The notes beneath the pieces were generated by a model. That model searched no databases, was not told the DNA's origin, and saw only the letters and a list, made by a program, of their open reading frames with translations. This document shows, one piece after another, positions 25,071 to 37,529 of a DNA stretch of 64,000 nt. The stretch covers positions 7,440,001-7,504,000 of the forward strand of contig CM038910.1 of NCBI GenBank assembly GCA_021904315.1, read 5' to 3'. Numbering within the stretch: position 1 is the first letter of the stretch; each line of letters begins with the position of its first letter. This stretch comes from Sphagnum magellanicum. Lineage: Eukaryota > Streptophyta > Sphagnopsida > Sphagnales > Sphagnaceae. The position numbers and the translations under genes are program-made.

Positions 25071-26080
25071 CCTTGCATATTACATTGTTTGTTTGAGAGC
25101 AACTTGGGATCATTTGATCCATTGTTAATTGAATGGGAATTTTGGACTTGATGATATACACAATGAGAAATTGTGTCCATGAAGACCACACTACCTTGCA
25201 ACTAGAGCTCAAAAACCACTATAAAACAACTATGTTGCAACTACTATCGATAATGCAATTTTTTTACAACTATGCTTCATACATATAGTGAATTATAAAA
25301 TAAATTTTCATTTCAGAAAATAGGTTAGTTGTTAGGTAGTTGCAATGTAGTTTTAAATGGGTGTTTCATATGGTTATTTATATGCATCGTATATATGAAT
25401 ATAATAAACTATGTTTGACTTTTTAAGAATTGCATTGTAGTTACATATTACAACTAAGGTAGGAATGTTGGAAGGCAGTTATATAGTGAGCAACTACTTT
25501 ACAACTAACGTATGACATTAATACATGTGATCATGCCACGTTTCCATCCCGCCATCCATTAAATATGAGGCTTGTAATTGGTTTTTGACTATGAAGCTCA
25601 TTGGTGCAAGATGTTGGTTACTAAGTGGCCATTATTTTACCATTAGTGCCCATTAACTATGCCATTACTTGGTCACCATAATGCCAGTAGGTGCTTCATA
25701 TGTACCACCATAGGGCCATTACATTACCACTATGTTGTGACATTTGGGCCAAATTATGTGGCCACTAAGTAAGTACTACCTATTCACCATGCATATAAAA
25801 TGTAAAATTTTAGGCATCAAATTTGATTACAATTCTCCATAAACTTTATTAAAGTATATACTACATATATGGATGTACATTAAGGTTTTCAAGCTTATAC
25901 ACCTATAATGTTTCTAGTTTACATGAACAAGGGCGAAATTAATAATAGTTGATTCCTTCGTTGATAGTTCTTTGGCGCCCACAAGGGTTGCATCTTATGG
26001 CATTGGTGGGTGTGTCATGGGTGTGTTTAGCCATGGCGCACCATCATCAATGCCACTCAAAATAGCACAAATTTGTCATG
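25070..26080. repeat. Intergenic DNA with a weak inverted repeat at 25621-25769
   Basis: CTAAGTGGCCATTATTT (25621) faces an imperfect inverse TAATTTGG...GTGGCCACTAAG ending near 25769, which could be a 150-bp miniature element. Repeated TTGCAACTAC/GTAGTTGCAA segments at 25225-25500 may be another. Both are imperfect and no gene is seen. Confidence 0.3.
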
Positions 26081-26084
26081 ATGC

Positions 26085-27785
26085 GGGATGATCAAGATTC
26101 CTTTTGGACCACCACCTTCCATGAAGGATTTTGTTTTTCATCCATGAAAAACACTTGTTGAACTTGGCCAGGAAAAAAAAATGGTTCTTCATCCTCCGCC
26201 GTCATATACCAGCATTTACAAACCAAAAACCTTGCCTCACCATGTCTATAGGTTGGATTCCCCTTAACATCATTTTTGTTCCTAACCCATGCACATCACA
26301 TGAGAATGATGGGAGTTGAAATGGGTCCATAATCTAGTTTGAATATGTCTTATATAACACCAACATATTCTACCTTTGCATCGTTATCCCCCATGTGGGG
26401 TTGTTGTTGGCAAAAATTTGATGCCATTCCACAATCAAAACTAACCATGCTTTCCATATTACAATCATTCACTCGGAAGTGATTGCCATATGCCTTCATC
26501 CGTTGGTACCTCAATGCATTTGTCTTTGGAAGGCAACTTAGAGCCTCTACACCTAGGTCTTCCATGGGCATCCCATTATGTTGATATTCCCTTGTGGCAC
26601 CTCGCACCCATTCTACAAGATTAAGGAAACTAGCTTCTCCCTCCACCCTCCTTTCATCCACTTCCTTCTTTTCTACTTCGTATTTACTAAAGACCAACCA
26701 CATGATCAAATGTAAATTTGAAATTACAAAAAAAAATCAGATTGTGCACACCTACACCATTTCCTTGCAATTAGATTTGCATTAACACATGCAATTATGT
26801 CTTTGTATTTTCTTCACATGCAACTTGATTTGTGTTGCAAACTCTGGAGATAAAACGTAATGCTAATCACATCTACAACTACAATGCAACTCTATTGATA
26901 CTAATATTTTTTATTGATTATAACTACAAAACAATTGGTAGCTAATGTTGATCCATCATTTGACCTAGACAACCATTGTAGTTGTGTTGGTGAGGACATA
27001 ATGGTGGGCAATGTCCTGAAGAGCTCAACCCAAATCAATTGATCTATTTGCTCCCTTGAACACCTTTCCACTAACGCCCTCCTCCTCTTCAACATCCCAC
27101 ACTTCACGATTCACCAACATGAAGCCTTGCATATATTTAATGAGGTATCCCATTAATTCTTCCATAGCATAACTTTCTACCATGCACTAGACATAACCCT
27201 TTAAAACTTTGTTCATCCATTTGATGCAATACATCCATCGAATGTGGATGGGACCACACAAATTGAGCTCTTCGACAAGATGAATCACAAGATGTGTCAT
27301 CACATCAAAAAAAGATAGGGGCATCACCATTTCCAACATGTAAATAGTCGTTGCAACATCCTCCTTAAACATGAAATTTTCATTAGGGTTTATGACTTTT
27401 GCACATACTTGTCAAAACACCCCTATTTAACCGCATTATGGCTTTTTGGGTGTTCTCTTGCATGAGACCCCTTAAGCATAAAGGGAGTAGGGTTTGCATG
27501 AGCACATGCCAATCAAGTGCTTTCATGCTAGCCCACCTCTTGATTGACACATGCTTAGCCAAAGAGGTAGAGTACTCGGATGGTACCTTTAAGGATGCAA
27601 ACCAACTTTGGAATGTTGAGAGCTCCTTTTCATTTAACACATAATTGGCATGTGGTATCATCCACCATGATGGGTTTTGTGGGTTGTGGGTAAGCCATAG
27701 GTGCAAGCATAGGTTTTGCACCTCCAAGTCTCGTTTCACCTCCTTGTTGTCCATCACAAATTTAAGGGCTTCCTGTTCAAGTGAT
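26085..27785 (-). pseudogene. CACTA (En/Spm) transposase, C-terminal half, decayed
   Basis: Read on the minus strand from 27785 down to 26085. First comes EQEALKFVMDNKEVKRDLE, then ALDWHVLMQTLLPLCLRG (27383-27757). Next is DVATTIYMLEMVMPLSFFDV, then THLVIHLVEELNLCGPIH and IRWMYCIKWMNKVLKGYV (27187-27372), the conserved region Pfam calls DUF4218. An AHHYVL block lies near 27010. The C-terminal region follows: YQRMKAYGNHFRVND, YVGVI, then FKLDYGP (26350-26709 and on), and FFFPGQVQQVFFMDEKQNPS ending near 26085. This order is that of plant CACTA transposases. Stops and frame changes separate every block and the catalytic N-terminal half is missing, so it is inactive. Related miniature ends occur at 19.9 and 40.1 kb. 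Confidence 0.8.
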
Positions 27786-27789
27786 CATG

Positions 27790-29425
27790 GGATTACAAGC
27801 ACTTTTAAAGGCACTTAAAAACAACTGAACTCCAAGAGTCTATAGCCTTGAAGCTGATGAATTTGAACCTACTTAGTGATCATTCGTTTCAAGCTCCATA
27901 ACATTTACAATATTGTGAATGAACATTTGTTTTCATGTCACACATCATTTTAGATGAGGATGACACATCATGTATGGTTATAGAAGTTCAAATTAAGGAT
28001 TATAAATTCATGTTTCCATCTCATGATACATCTTACAAGTCTATTGAAGATTCAAATTATGTGCTTGGCATGTCTTCTGGAATTGATGTATTTAATGGTA
28101 AATTTGATAAGATGTGCTCATCACTTAACTCCAAAAAATGATATTTGGATTCCCAACTTCCAATGCAAGAATTGGGACTTGAATTTCCTAATGTGCAAGC
28201 CATGAAATATTTGTTATATCATGAATTATTTGGGTGCAAATACACATTTAGGAGCCAAAAACCATGTTGGATAGTGGTGAAAATTGTGAATTTTTTTACA
28301 TATGTTTTTTCATATTGACATTTTAAAGTTATGTTAATCATTCCAAGTTGTGCTAAATGACTAATATGAATGTTGAGGAATTAAAATAAAAAATTCATTA
28401 AATTTAATTTTGGGTTTTGGTTTTAGTAAAGGACGTTTGAACTTGAACAAGTGTCATGTCGCGTGTGGTTAATTTTACAAAAGACTAAGTAAAGGATTAT
28501 TTTAATAAAACAATTTTGATGGTATAAAAAATTAGATGATAATAACCTACTACCCACATTCAAAAAACACTTAAAATTTAAAAGATATGGAATTTTAAAA
28601 TTTTAAAAATTACTAATATTTTTCAAAATTTTAAACTATCAAGAGTCCTTTACTACATGTAAATGGGGTGTAATGTGCATGACATACAAAACAAGGTGTA
28701 ATTTATGATATTAAAAATAAATTAAATTAATTAACATATTGTGGTATGATTCAAAATTATGATAATTTTTCAAAATGAAACGCATAATTCAGCAAAATCT
28801 ACAGATTTTGAAAATTTTGTATTTATTCAACACTGATTAACACAAACCATGTGATCTATTGGGGCAACTATATGTATTTTTAATAATAAGTTGCAAAAGA
28901 TTTCATTCAAAATTCTTTCATATGAAAAAGTGAAAAGGGCCAAAAAGGATTCATAGTCTTTTTGTAAAATAATCCCATTGGCTCCTTTGTGTGTATTTGC
29001 ACCCATTTGTAGATAATATGTGGAATTCTCCCAACATCCAAATTCGCCCAATTGTATGAGAAGGAAAGGATTAGACATATATATTTCAAGATGTGAGACC
29101 CTAGTTGACTTGTTTCTATTGTTTTGGCTTACATGTACCTATTCTAAAAACTATGTGCCATGACCAATATTTATGCCACCAAAGTGGTGGAAGGAAAAAA
29201 CACAAAGGGAGGGGTGAATTGGACCAAACTTATTGTGCTTGGACTCAAAGTTTTCATTAAAATTATGATTTTCATGGTTGTCAAAAAAATATCACACATT
29301 AAGTTGCAATGATAAAAGTTTATTGATTTTGCATGATCCACCATTGGGATTATGTCATTAGATCCATGTTTGAGGACATTATCATAAGCATTCATTTAAT
29401 TGACAATACTTTAATTATTCACATA
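27790..29425. other. AT-rich intergenic DNA, nothing recognised
   Basis: A short plus-strand frame (27935-28141, beginning MSHIILDEDDTS) is the only stretch with protein-like composition. It has no neighbours in frame and no family I recognise. Confidence 0.35.
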
Positions 29426-29429
29426 TTAC

Positions 29430-29735
29430 AATGATCGTACTAATGAAAGAATTGCAAATATTAGATGATTAATTATGGCATGCAATGAGTTGTGTGGGAA
29501 ATTCTGGAATGTAAAACAAAATTTGTGTATTGATGAAATGATGATAAAGTATATTGGGAAGTATTTGCCCATTTGGAAATATATGAAAACTAATCTTGGT
29601 TCATATGGAATAAAAATTTAGTGTCTAGTTAATGCCCAAATCCAAGTATGTGCAAAAAATGGAAATGTATTATGGTGTGGGTCATGAAGATGATAAACAT
29701 GTAACTAAATACAAGATTGTTCATGAGTTTATATG
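29430..29735 (+). pseudogene. piggyBac-like transposase fragment
   Basis: From 29430 one frame reads NDRTNERIANIR, stop, then NELCGKFWNVKQNLCIDEMM, then IKYIGKYLPIWKYMKTNLG and SYGIKI, stop, CLVNAQ. A +1 shift continues YVQKMEMYYGVGHEDDKHV and TKYKIVHEFI. This matches the PGBD/piggyBac DDE core in order: the aspartate in the (I/V)DExM motif, the K-x-x-YMxxK-like segment, the GIK(I/V)W-like segment, then Y-V-x-x-x-E-V-Y-x-G. Two stops and a frameshift show decay. Further remnants may extend to about 30.4 kb but I could not align them. Confidence 0.65.
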
Positions 29736-29739
29736 AACA

Positions 29740-30630
29740 TGTATAAGAACAAAAATCACATTGTAACATGTAATAATCTTTTTTCTAACTTTACGTTGTT
29801 TTTCGATCTTCTAAAAGTTAGGGTGCACGTTGTTGAGATTTGCAAGATTAAAAGGGGTTGCTTAATGCTTTGACTATTGACAAAAAAAAAGATCAAAAAA
29901 ACAACTTTGATATTGCATGCATGTTTTAGGTAAATTTGTTACAATTTTATACTTCAACAAAAACTAGTTTACATTTTAAATTCATTACTTTTAGTCCCAT
30001 TGATCCTACAAGTGTTATATATGTCATTTGGTGGAATCTAATTGGTTCACTTGAGATCTTGACTAGCTTAATGCTAGGGCATTACATGTGAACATGTGCA
30101 AAACTAATGGGCAAGATTAATTTCACGAATATTATACCTTATAAAAGTAAAATTACAAATATTAACATTAAATCACGTTCCATGTCATAGACACCACCAT
30201 TGTCAACTTGTACAATATGTACAAAATATATATGACTCATTATGGCAAGTTCATGGAAATAATGTTACATTTGAAATTCAATGTGGCTTTGGCTACACTT
30301 TCATCAAGCAAGGCATCCTTTTTACTATGAAAGGAACATGATGATATAGGCTTCTATACCCAATATTGTGGGGTTGCATTATTTTAGACTTAATAACTTT
30401 GACCTTTGGATATGTAAACTTTCATAATTTATTGAAGTCACATTTTGATATTTAACATGTGGTTTAACAATGATATTTTCTTATATTCTATTAGTAGTTA
30501 CTAGTGGGTGCCCATGATCTTCGGCCACTGTGAAGTCCCTCGGTTTCTTTAAACTTGGTTCGCGTTTTAACTTTTAACTTTTTTATTTTTTTATTTTTAT
30601 GTGTTTTTTATTTTTATTATTATTTTGTGA
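29740..30630. other. AT-rich intergenic DNA
   Basis: It may hold the decayed downstream part of the piggyBac-like element. No frame is supported. T-rich low-complexity DNA occupies 30570-30630. Confidence 0.35.
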
Positions 30631-30636
30631 TCATCC

Positions 30637-31030
30637 AGTTGGACGGACATTTCATCCATCCCTTTAATCGGGACGGACAGTAGCTAAAAGAAAAAAAGTT
30701 TCCCCAAAATCCGTCCTGTCATCAAGCCAGATGGACATTTCATCCATCCCCTTAATCGGGATGGACAATAGCTAAAAGAAAAAAAAGGTAGTTTTGGTCA
30801 ATACAAAAAAAAAAAAAAAATTGATTCTAGGCTATCCAAGGCCTAAATATTTTTTTTCTGGTCTTCCCCTAAATCCGTCCCGTCATCAAGCCGAACGAAC
30901 ATTTCATCCGTCCCCTTAATCGGGACGGATAGTAGTTAAAAGAAAAAAAAGGTAGTCTTGGTCAATACAAAAGAAAAAAAAAAAGATTCTGGGCTGTCCA
31001 AGGCCTAAATATTTTTTTTTCTGGTCTACC
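30637..31030. repeat. Tandem repeats around a GGACGGACATTTCATCC motif
   Basis: The block ACATTTCATCC(A/G)TCCC(C/T)TTAATCGGGA(C/T)GGA recurs at 30647, 30735 and 30899. The second and third copies are followed by GGTAGT(T/C)TTGGTCAATACAAAA, an A run and TCCAAGGCCTAAATATTTTT. Unit length is 88 and 164 bp, so the array is composite. Confidence 0.75.
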
Positions 31031-31073
31031 AAATCTTTTGCCTCAAAAAATCAGACTGCCCCTGATTTCTTTT

Positions 31074-31196
31074 TTCTCTGGAGTCAGTTACATCTAGGGA
31101 AGTTACATCTGGGGAAGCTCCAAGAATTTTCCAGGCACTGCCCACACAGACAAACATTCTCTGGAATCAGTTATATTTGGGGAAGTTACATCTGCG
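31074..31196. repeat. About 83-bp duplication beside the LTR relic
   Basis: CTCTGGAGTCAGTTACATCT (31077) and CTCTGGAATCAGTTATATTT (near 31160) begin two similar segments containing GGGGAAGTTACATCT-like sequence. The first also holds AGCTCCAAGAATTTTCCAGG, which recurs at 32521, forming a direct repeat across the LTR relic. Confidence 0.55.
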
Positions 31197-31349
31197 GTGT
31201 CGCAACCCTAACCTTGGTTCAAGGCCAAGGCAAAGGGGTTACAAGGTGCGAGCCTAATAGTAGACCTGGGAGTCACATCGCATGCTCCCGGGAGTTCAAC
31301 TGTGAAACAGAAAAACTCTAAGTGTCAATGAGGACATTGACCTCTTCTT

Positions 31350-32560
31350 CTAGTGGGGGAGAATGTCGCAACCCTAGCCTTGGCTTGCGACCAAGGCAAG
31401 GGGGGGTTGCAAGGTTACGGGCCAAGAGGAAGGAAGCCCGGGAGTCAAGGCAAAGGCATTGCAAGAGTGCGGGCCAAGAGGAAGCCCGGGAGTTAAGGCA
31501 AGAGGAAGCCCGGGAGTCACATCACATACTCCCGGGAGTGTTAGAAAGTGTGAGGGAGTATGAGGGAGTGAACCCTCACACTCCCAAGGCAACTCCCACT
31601 TTGGGAAGTGGAGTCCCGGTGGACTCCCGAAACTTCAGAGAGCGATTGCAGGGGTCAAGCCTCAATGGATTGTGGCATTCTTTATATCATTAGAAAGCTC
31701 TTGAAGTGTAGATATCTAAAATGGGCTTGCATTACTCATTTGAACATCTGAAACACAAGTTATGGCCAAAAGAAGGGTCGGGAGTCGAATTCTCGGGAGT
31801 CTGCCAGTTTTGACTCCCGACCACTAAAAGTCGGGAATTGACCCAAAATACTTGGCTGCAGAGAACGTGCGACATACCGTTGAAAAGGTCTCGACGAAAC
31901 CTACAACTTTGCTTTAAACTACATTGCAATCCGAGGTCTGCTTGCAAAGTTATGGGGCTCCAAAGTCCCGGGAGTCCCATTTGGCGCGATTGCGGGACTC
32001 CCGCGCGGGAGTCCCGGGAAAAATAGCCATTTGGATGTGGGCTCCGTGGAGAGTCACAGAGTATACTATAAGGGGGAAGTGGTTGGCTTCCCCAAGGGGG
32101 GGAGATGCTGGCTTCCCCACCAAGGGAGTGAGGTGGTGGCTTACTCCTGAGGCCGGAGTGTGTGTGTGTTCAAAGTGAGTCCGAGTTCACCTGTGGCTTG
32201 TCCCAACACCAAAAAGGTTCCATGATGAGTTGTAAAGGGGAAGGTGATGGTTTCCCCAAGGTCCGGGCCGTGGCTCTTCCTAGCACCAAAGGTGCTCCAA
32301 CTTTGGACTAACCACTTGGAGTGGTTAATGGAGGGTCCGTGTGAGTGAGTCAAGCTTGTCCACTCTTCCTAGTCTTTCCCGGGGCTTCTAGCACGCCCCT
32401 CTCACCCCTTTCTAATGCTAGAAATCGGGATCGTGCCCCAAGTTCCAACCGCTTCCGCATCGCCGCATACTTCGACCCTCAAGTGGGTCTACGAGGAACT
32501 TGGGAGCGCGACATGGGGAAGCTCCAAGAATTTTCCAGGCACTGCCCAGACAGATAGATA
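31350..32560 (+). mobile_element. 3' end of an LTR retrotransposon: polypurine tract and LTR
   Basis: AGTGGGGGAGA at 31352-31362 looks like the polypurine tract seen before the 3' LTR in Ty3/gypsy-type plant elements. It is followed directly by TGTCGCAACCCTAGCCTTGG (31364), a plausible LTR start with the usual TG. The same start motif occurs at 31198. The following ~1.15 kb is much more GC-rich than its surroundings, with many CCCGGGAGT motifs, and is non-coding. A diverged inverted copy lies at 37530-38345, so this is a repeated family. No reverse transcriptase or integrase is in the window. The right boundary near 32,560 is uncertain. The long frame at 31322-31693 is an artefact of GC content. 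Confidence 0.65.
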
Positions 32561-35500
32561 GATAGACACCACTGTTGCTTTAATTAGTAGTTATTGAACC
32601 TACAAAATGTCGCAAAAAATGTTTTGAGTTTTTCGAATGGTCATTTTTTGTAGAAGGAATTCATAAATTATCTTGTTATTTTTCAACTTGGTGAATTTTT
32701 ATGTGGATTATTTTGTGAATTATTTTGTAGTTCTATAAGATGTTAAATGGAAGATTTTGTTCTTTCCTCTTTAATCACACTTTACAATTTCATATCCTTT
32801 CAAAATTATTGCATATAGTCTTTTCATAGTATTGGCAAAATTTGCAAAAACCATGGCTAGAAGATTTTGTCAATATTTTGTATTTTGATAATTGTGATGA
32901 GGTGAATAGGAAAATGCATTTGGATGATTCAAAAATTTGCAATTTGTGAATGAAACATGAAAACACATGATTCATGAAAATATATAGTGGTGAGTTTTTG
33001 GATTTCTCAAATGAAGATTGTCGCCTCAAAAGTGAATGGACTTCATCCTTCGAATATTTTATATTAAGTTGTTATGAAAACAACATTACTGCATTTTGCA
33101 CCAAATGGCAACTTGAGTTTAATATAGTTAGTTATGTTTTGTGATGAAATTTGAAACATTAGGTACTTTTGGGAATATACGTTTGACTTAAGTGAGAACT
33201 AATGTTGGGTGGTTTTTAGGAATTGAATGAAAATTGCTTCAGTTTTTAAGGCAATTCTCACCTTGAATCTTGCCAATTATCATTTTTTTTCACTCAAGGG
33301 TTAAAAACCAAGTTTATTGGTTCTCATTAAACTAAGAATCAAGCATCATGAAAACCAACTATGTTTTCTTTGTTAAAAAATCTTGATACTTGAATAGGGT
33401 GGGTTAAAACCCAATCCCAGTTTTCACCCTTGTATATAATTTAAAAAATGAAAAATTACATGTAAATTATTAGGTGACTATTTTTTAAAATCCTTTTGTA
33501 AGGGGTGGATGGTATCTTATGAATTTCCTAAACAAACCTTTTAGAAATTAGGGCTTAAGGTTACTAGGGTTTCAACTTTCAACAACCTCTCCCCTCCTCT
33601 TTTAACAAAAATAAAAGGGGTCCAAGCTCAAGCTTGCCTCACTTTGTGTTTTGTGCGATTTTGTCCACGAATGAGAATCTTCCACATTTTTAGATCAAAG
33701 AAACAATTTTTTTAGTTGCGCATTGTGTTTAATTTTTTGTTGCATTTTTTTGTTTTTCTTACTTGATAATCTCCTTTTCTTTTTGCATTTTTTTCCCATT
33801 TTCTTTGTTCTTCAACATTTGTTTCTTGCTCATCACCTACTCCCATCCTTTACATTGTATTTTATTTATTTTTTGATATCCAACCATAGAAAACCACCAT
33901 CTGAAAATGGATGGCTCTCACATTTCTAAAAATTGTTTCTACAAAGACCACATAAATTTATATATTAAGGAAAAATTTAATCCTAGTCTAATTTTCTAAA
34001 ATGAAAAGAATAAAAATTCTAAAAAATTGGGTTGGTTTTTAAATTTTGTTACCATAATTAAAACTAATGGTTCTCACAAAAAAATGAAAATTGCCCAACA
34101 CTAGTGACAACCTTGAATTATCATAATATATTTTTAAAAATTAGGATGGGCCTAATTGATGTAAAGGAAAATTTAACATTATTTGACAAATCAAAATCTA
34201 AACACAATATTTGTAAACATCTTTTATATAAACCTTTATGTCATGAAAACCCTTTTTATACCCTATAAAAAAAGATCCACAAAACACAATTGATCTTTTC
34301 GTATGAATATCTAACTTTTGAATCTAGTGTTCATTAACAAACTCTAAGCAACTTTCTATTAATGTGAGTTATAGCATTTTGACTTTATATTTTTCACCAC
34401 CAAAGACATATAAATATTCTCATGATGTTTGTTAAAAATTTGCATTGTATATTTGTTTAACATAATCAAAAGCTCCTTGTGTGATTTGTTTTACTTCATA
34501 ATCATTTGTGTTTAATTGTCTAAATTAATTTTTACACTTATCTTATGGATTGATTATGAACACCTTTGTCTAATTGAGTTTTTGATTCACATGTATGTAG
34601 TATGTGTTGTGTAACGACACATATAATACATGATATATGACATATATATATATAATACATGCAAATCATATCAAGTTTTGAATATGATGAATGTAACATC
34701 TTATATATCGCATGTGGTACAACAAATGATAACATTCATAATAACCCATTGTGAAATTTGACACATTCACATAGTATTAAACATTAATCCATTACATTAT
34801 CTTTGGCTAGTTTTAAATTTTTGTCTTCATTTTTTTGCCATTCATTTTTCATTTATTTATTTATTTTTTCATTTAAAAAAAATTGTGTCATTTACATTAT
34901 TTTCTTGTGTTTTTTTCATTTTGTTTCATTGATATTCTTATAATCCTTCCATTTTTTTACATTTTTCTACGTATCTTGCATTTCTTTAACATTTTTTTCG
35001 TCCTTTTTTTTCTTTGTGATGTGGTTATTCGAAGGAACAAAAATTTCCACCTTTAGTTGGACTTTGAATGCACTATTTTACTATAAACATTTTATTCTAA
35101 GGGGTTGAAAGGAACATGATGAAAGTTCAAAAAATTAACCTTTTGGATTTGTTATTTGATTATTTTTATAAATAATGGTTTTGTACACATGCATTTTTTA
35201 TCTTGTAATTTAAAAAAAATTACCGTAGTACATTCACCATTTTAATAAAAAATTACAAAATATTTATTTAAATTTGAAATCTTAACTTCGACATTTAGTT
35301 TTTTAATTCTAATTTTTTTGGCAAGTAATGGTTATAAAAAAAATAATGTTTTGTTAATGTTGTGGAATAATCTAATGTGTCTAGACCACCTCAATTTTAA
35401 ATCATTGTCATGGAAGGTCTGTAGTTCAAAACTTAATAATTAAATTATTAAAATCTTAGCACAAATAATCATTTTTTAAAGGTGTAATCCATTGGTAAGT

Positions 35501-37350
35501 ACTTGGTTTATCATTGTGAAGATGAATGATTCAATTATGTGCATGCTTAAGGGACTAAGGTAGGAAGGTTAGATTAAAGTAACTTAGTAAGCTCAATTAA
35601 GTAGATTAATTTAGGCTAAGCTTACCACCTAACTATCTACTTGCCTTTTTATAATCTATTTAAACCTATTTATCTACTTATATGTAATAATCCAAAAATA
35701 GATTTAAATAAAAATAAAAATTCAACCAATCAAATGGTCCATTGTCTATTAGTGAGAATGATTAGTCAAATAATCTTTTACTATACCAATTGAACATACC
35801 ACCCTAATCACAACTGTGGGTCCAAATTGACAAGGTGGTTTTTTTTACATTTATCATTTTTGACTACAAAATCTAGTGTAAAAAAACTTGTTTTTGTAAT
35901 AGTGTATTATGTTTATAGCAAAATTTGGCTAAATTATATTATGGATGAAGATTAGTTCACCTACATGACAAATATGATAAAAAAACCATGTACCCATAAA
36001 TGATTTTCACATAGCAATGTGTGAAAAGGGCCCAAGAAATTGGGGGTGAGTTGGCCATGGTGAGGGAAATGCCAAATGTGGGCTTTCAAATGTTCAATGT
36101 GTGTCACCTCCTCCATTGGCAAAAGCTTTGAAGCTCTCAACTTTTCTTTGTTTTGACATTATTCCATTATTGAAAATTTCAAAGTTTTCAGCTTATGTTG
36201 TTTTTTGTGGGCATTGTCATTGTTAAAACGTGTGATTTGAGCTAGTAAAAGTGAAATGGTAGAAGGTGGGAATCATATGTGGGTAGTTCATCCATCACTA
36301 AAAGCTTTGAAGTTATTGGTTAATTTGTTTTTTTAAAGGGAGCATCACCATCATTGGGAGCTTGCATGTTCTCAATGTTTTTGTAATTGTCAATGGCTTC
36401 ATCGTTGAAACATTGCAAAAAACAAGAAAAAAACAAAGTGGGATTGATGGGATCACACATGATTTCAACAATAGTCATAAAGGCACCCTTGCGGGTTGAC
36501 GAGATCACCGACATTTTCAACAACAAAATTTGTAGAGGTGGTGGTAGTGCTATTGTGTGAATAAACATGTGATGGGTGGGGGTAGTGAAAAAACTTTGGG
36601 TCAAGGGGCAAATGTTTTGGTACATTTCAAAACCGTAGACATGAGGATTTCCACCATTACCAAGCTTAAGATTTTTCAACCTTTTGCATTTATTTATTTT
36701 GTTTTATATATAATTATCACCATAACAAGTTGAATGAGGTAAACATGCACTCATTTTTGTTATGTGCCTAACAATTTGAATTTCCTTTTCGACACATGAA
36801 TAACCTTTGCATGACCACTACTTAATAATTGGAGATTCTCCAATGTTGATGTCATGCCACCATTTTCCCATGATAATGGTGTTGAACAAACTAGAAAAAC
36901 TCTTAATCTCTCCTTCATGTTTTTCCCACCTAAGCCAACAACCAAACCATGCACCTCTTAAACAAAACCCTATTATTTTTTGGACTAAATTATTTTGGCC
37001 AAACAACACCAAGAAGTTTTTTTCATTTTGCACAACCTGATTTCATCATTCAACAACAAAACTTGGTCCACAATGAAATTGTTTTGAGCTCAATCATGCC
37101 TAAGTTAACACTCCAATTCAATAAGGAGTTTGGAACACATTGTTTTTTTATAATCACTAATATTAGCTTCACCCATGGAAGTTGTTGCAATCGTTTCATT
37201 AGCCATGGAAATAACTCACCTAATAACATAATTAATAGTGTTTTCAATATCTTTTCCACAATATTGCAACTAAGATAAAGATTTAGTGAAACAAAAATAT
37301 AATAAATAATGAATAACAAGCATAGTGTCATGGACACAAAAATAACCAAG
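32560..37350. other. AT-rich intergenic desert, no gene seen
   Basis: About 4.8 kb without a supported gene. A CACTA-like end (TTTTTGTAATAGTG at about 35894-35907) is present without a convincing partner. Minus-strand frames at 36320-36679 and 36818-37373 are unassigned. Confidence 0.45.
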
Positions 37351-37356
37351 ACAAAA

Positions 37357-37402
37357 ATATTTCCAAATGACATGAATCAATTTTCATGTCATTTGGAAAT
37401 AT
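37357..37402. repeat. Perfect 20-bp hairpin with a 6-nt loop
   Basis: ATATTTCCAAATGACATGAA (37357-37376) is followed by TCAATT and then its exact reverse complement (37383-37402). It lies about 130 bp from the inverted LTR fragment. It could be a foldback end, a junction of two inverted copies, or a structured RNA. No transcript evidence is available. Confidence 0.85.
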
Positions 37403-37529
37403 GGTAGGCCTAATTCCAAATTCAAATCATGGGACTTAAAAACCAAGGATAGGATCACAAAACATGCAAAATGTAAGTTCAAATGGAACTTTATCAAGAA
37501 AACATGAAAAGATCGAAAGACAACCATGG

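Noticed and set aside
31322..31693. 123-codon plus-strand frame with repeated (A)RESRQ-like residues
   Set aside because: It is the translation of GC-rich repeats across the polypurine tract and LTR start, so stops are simply rare there.
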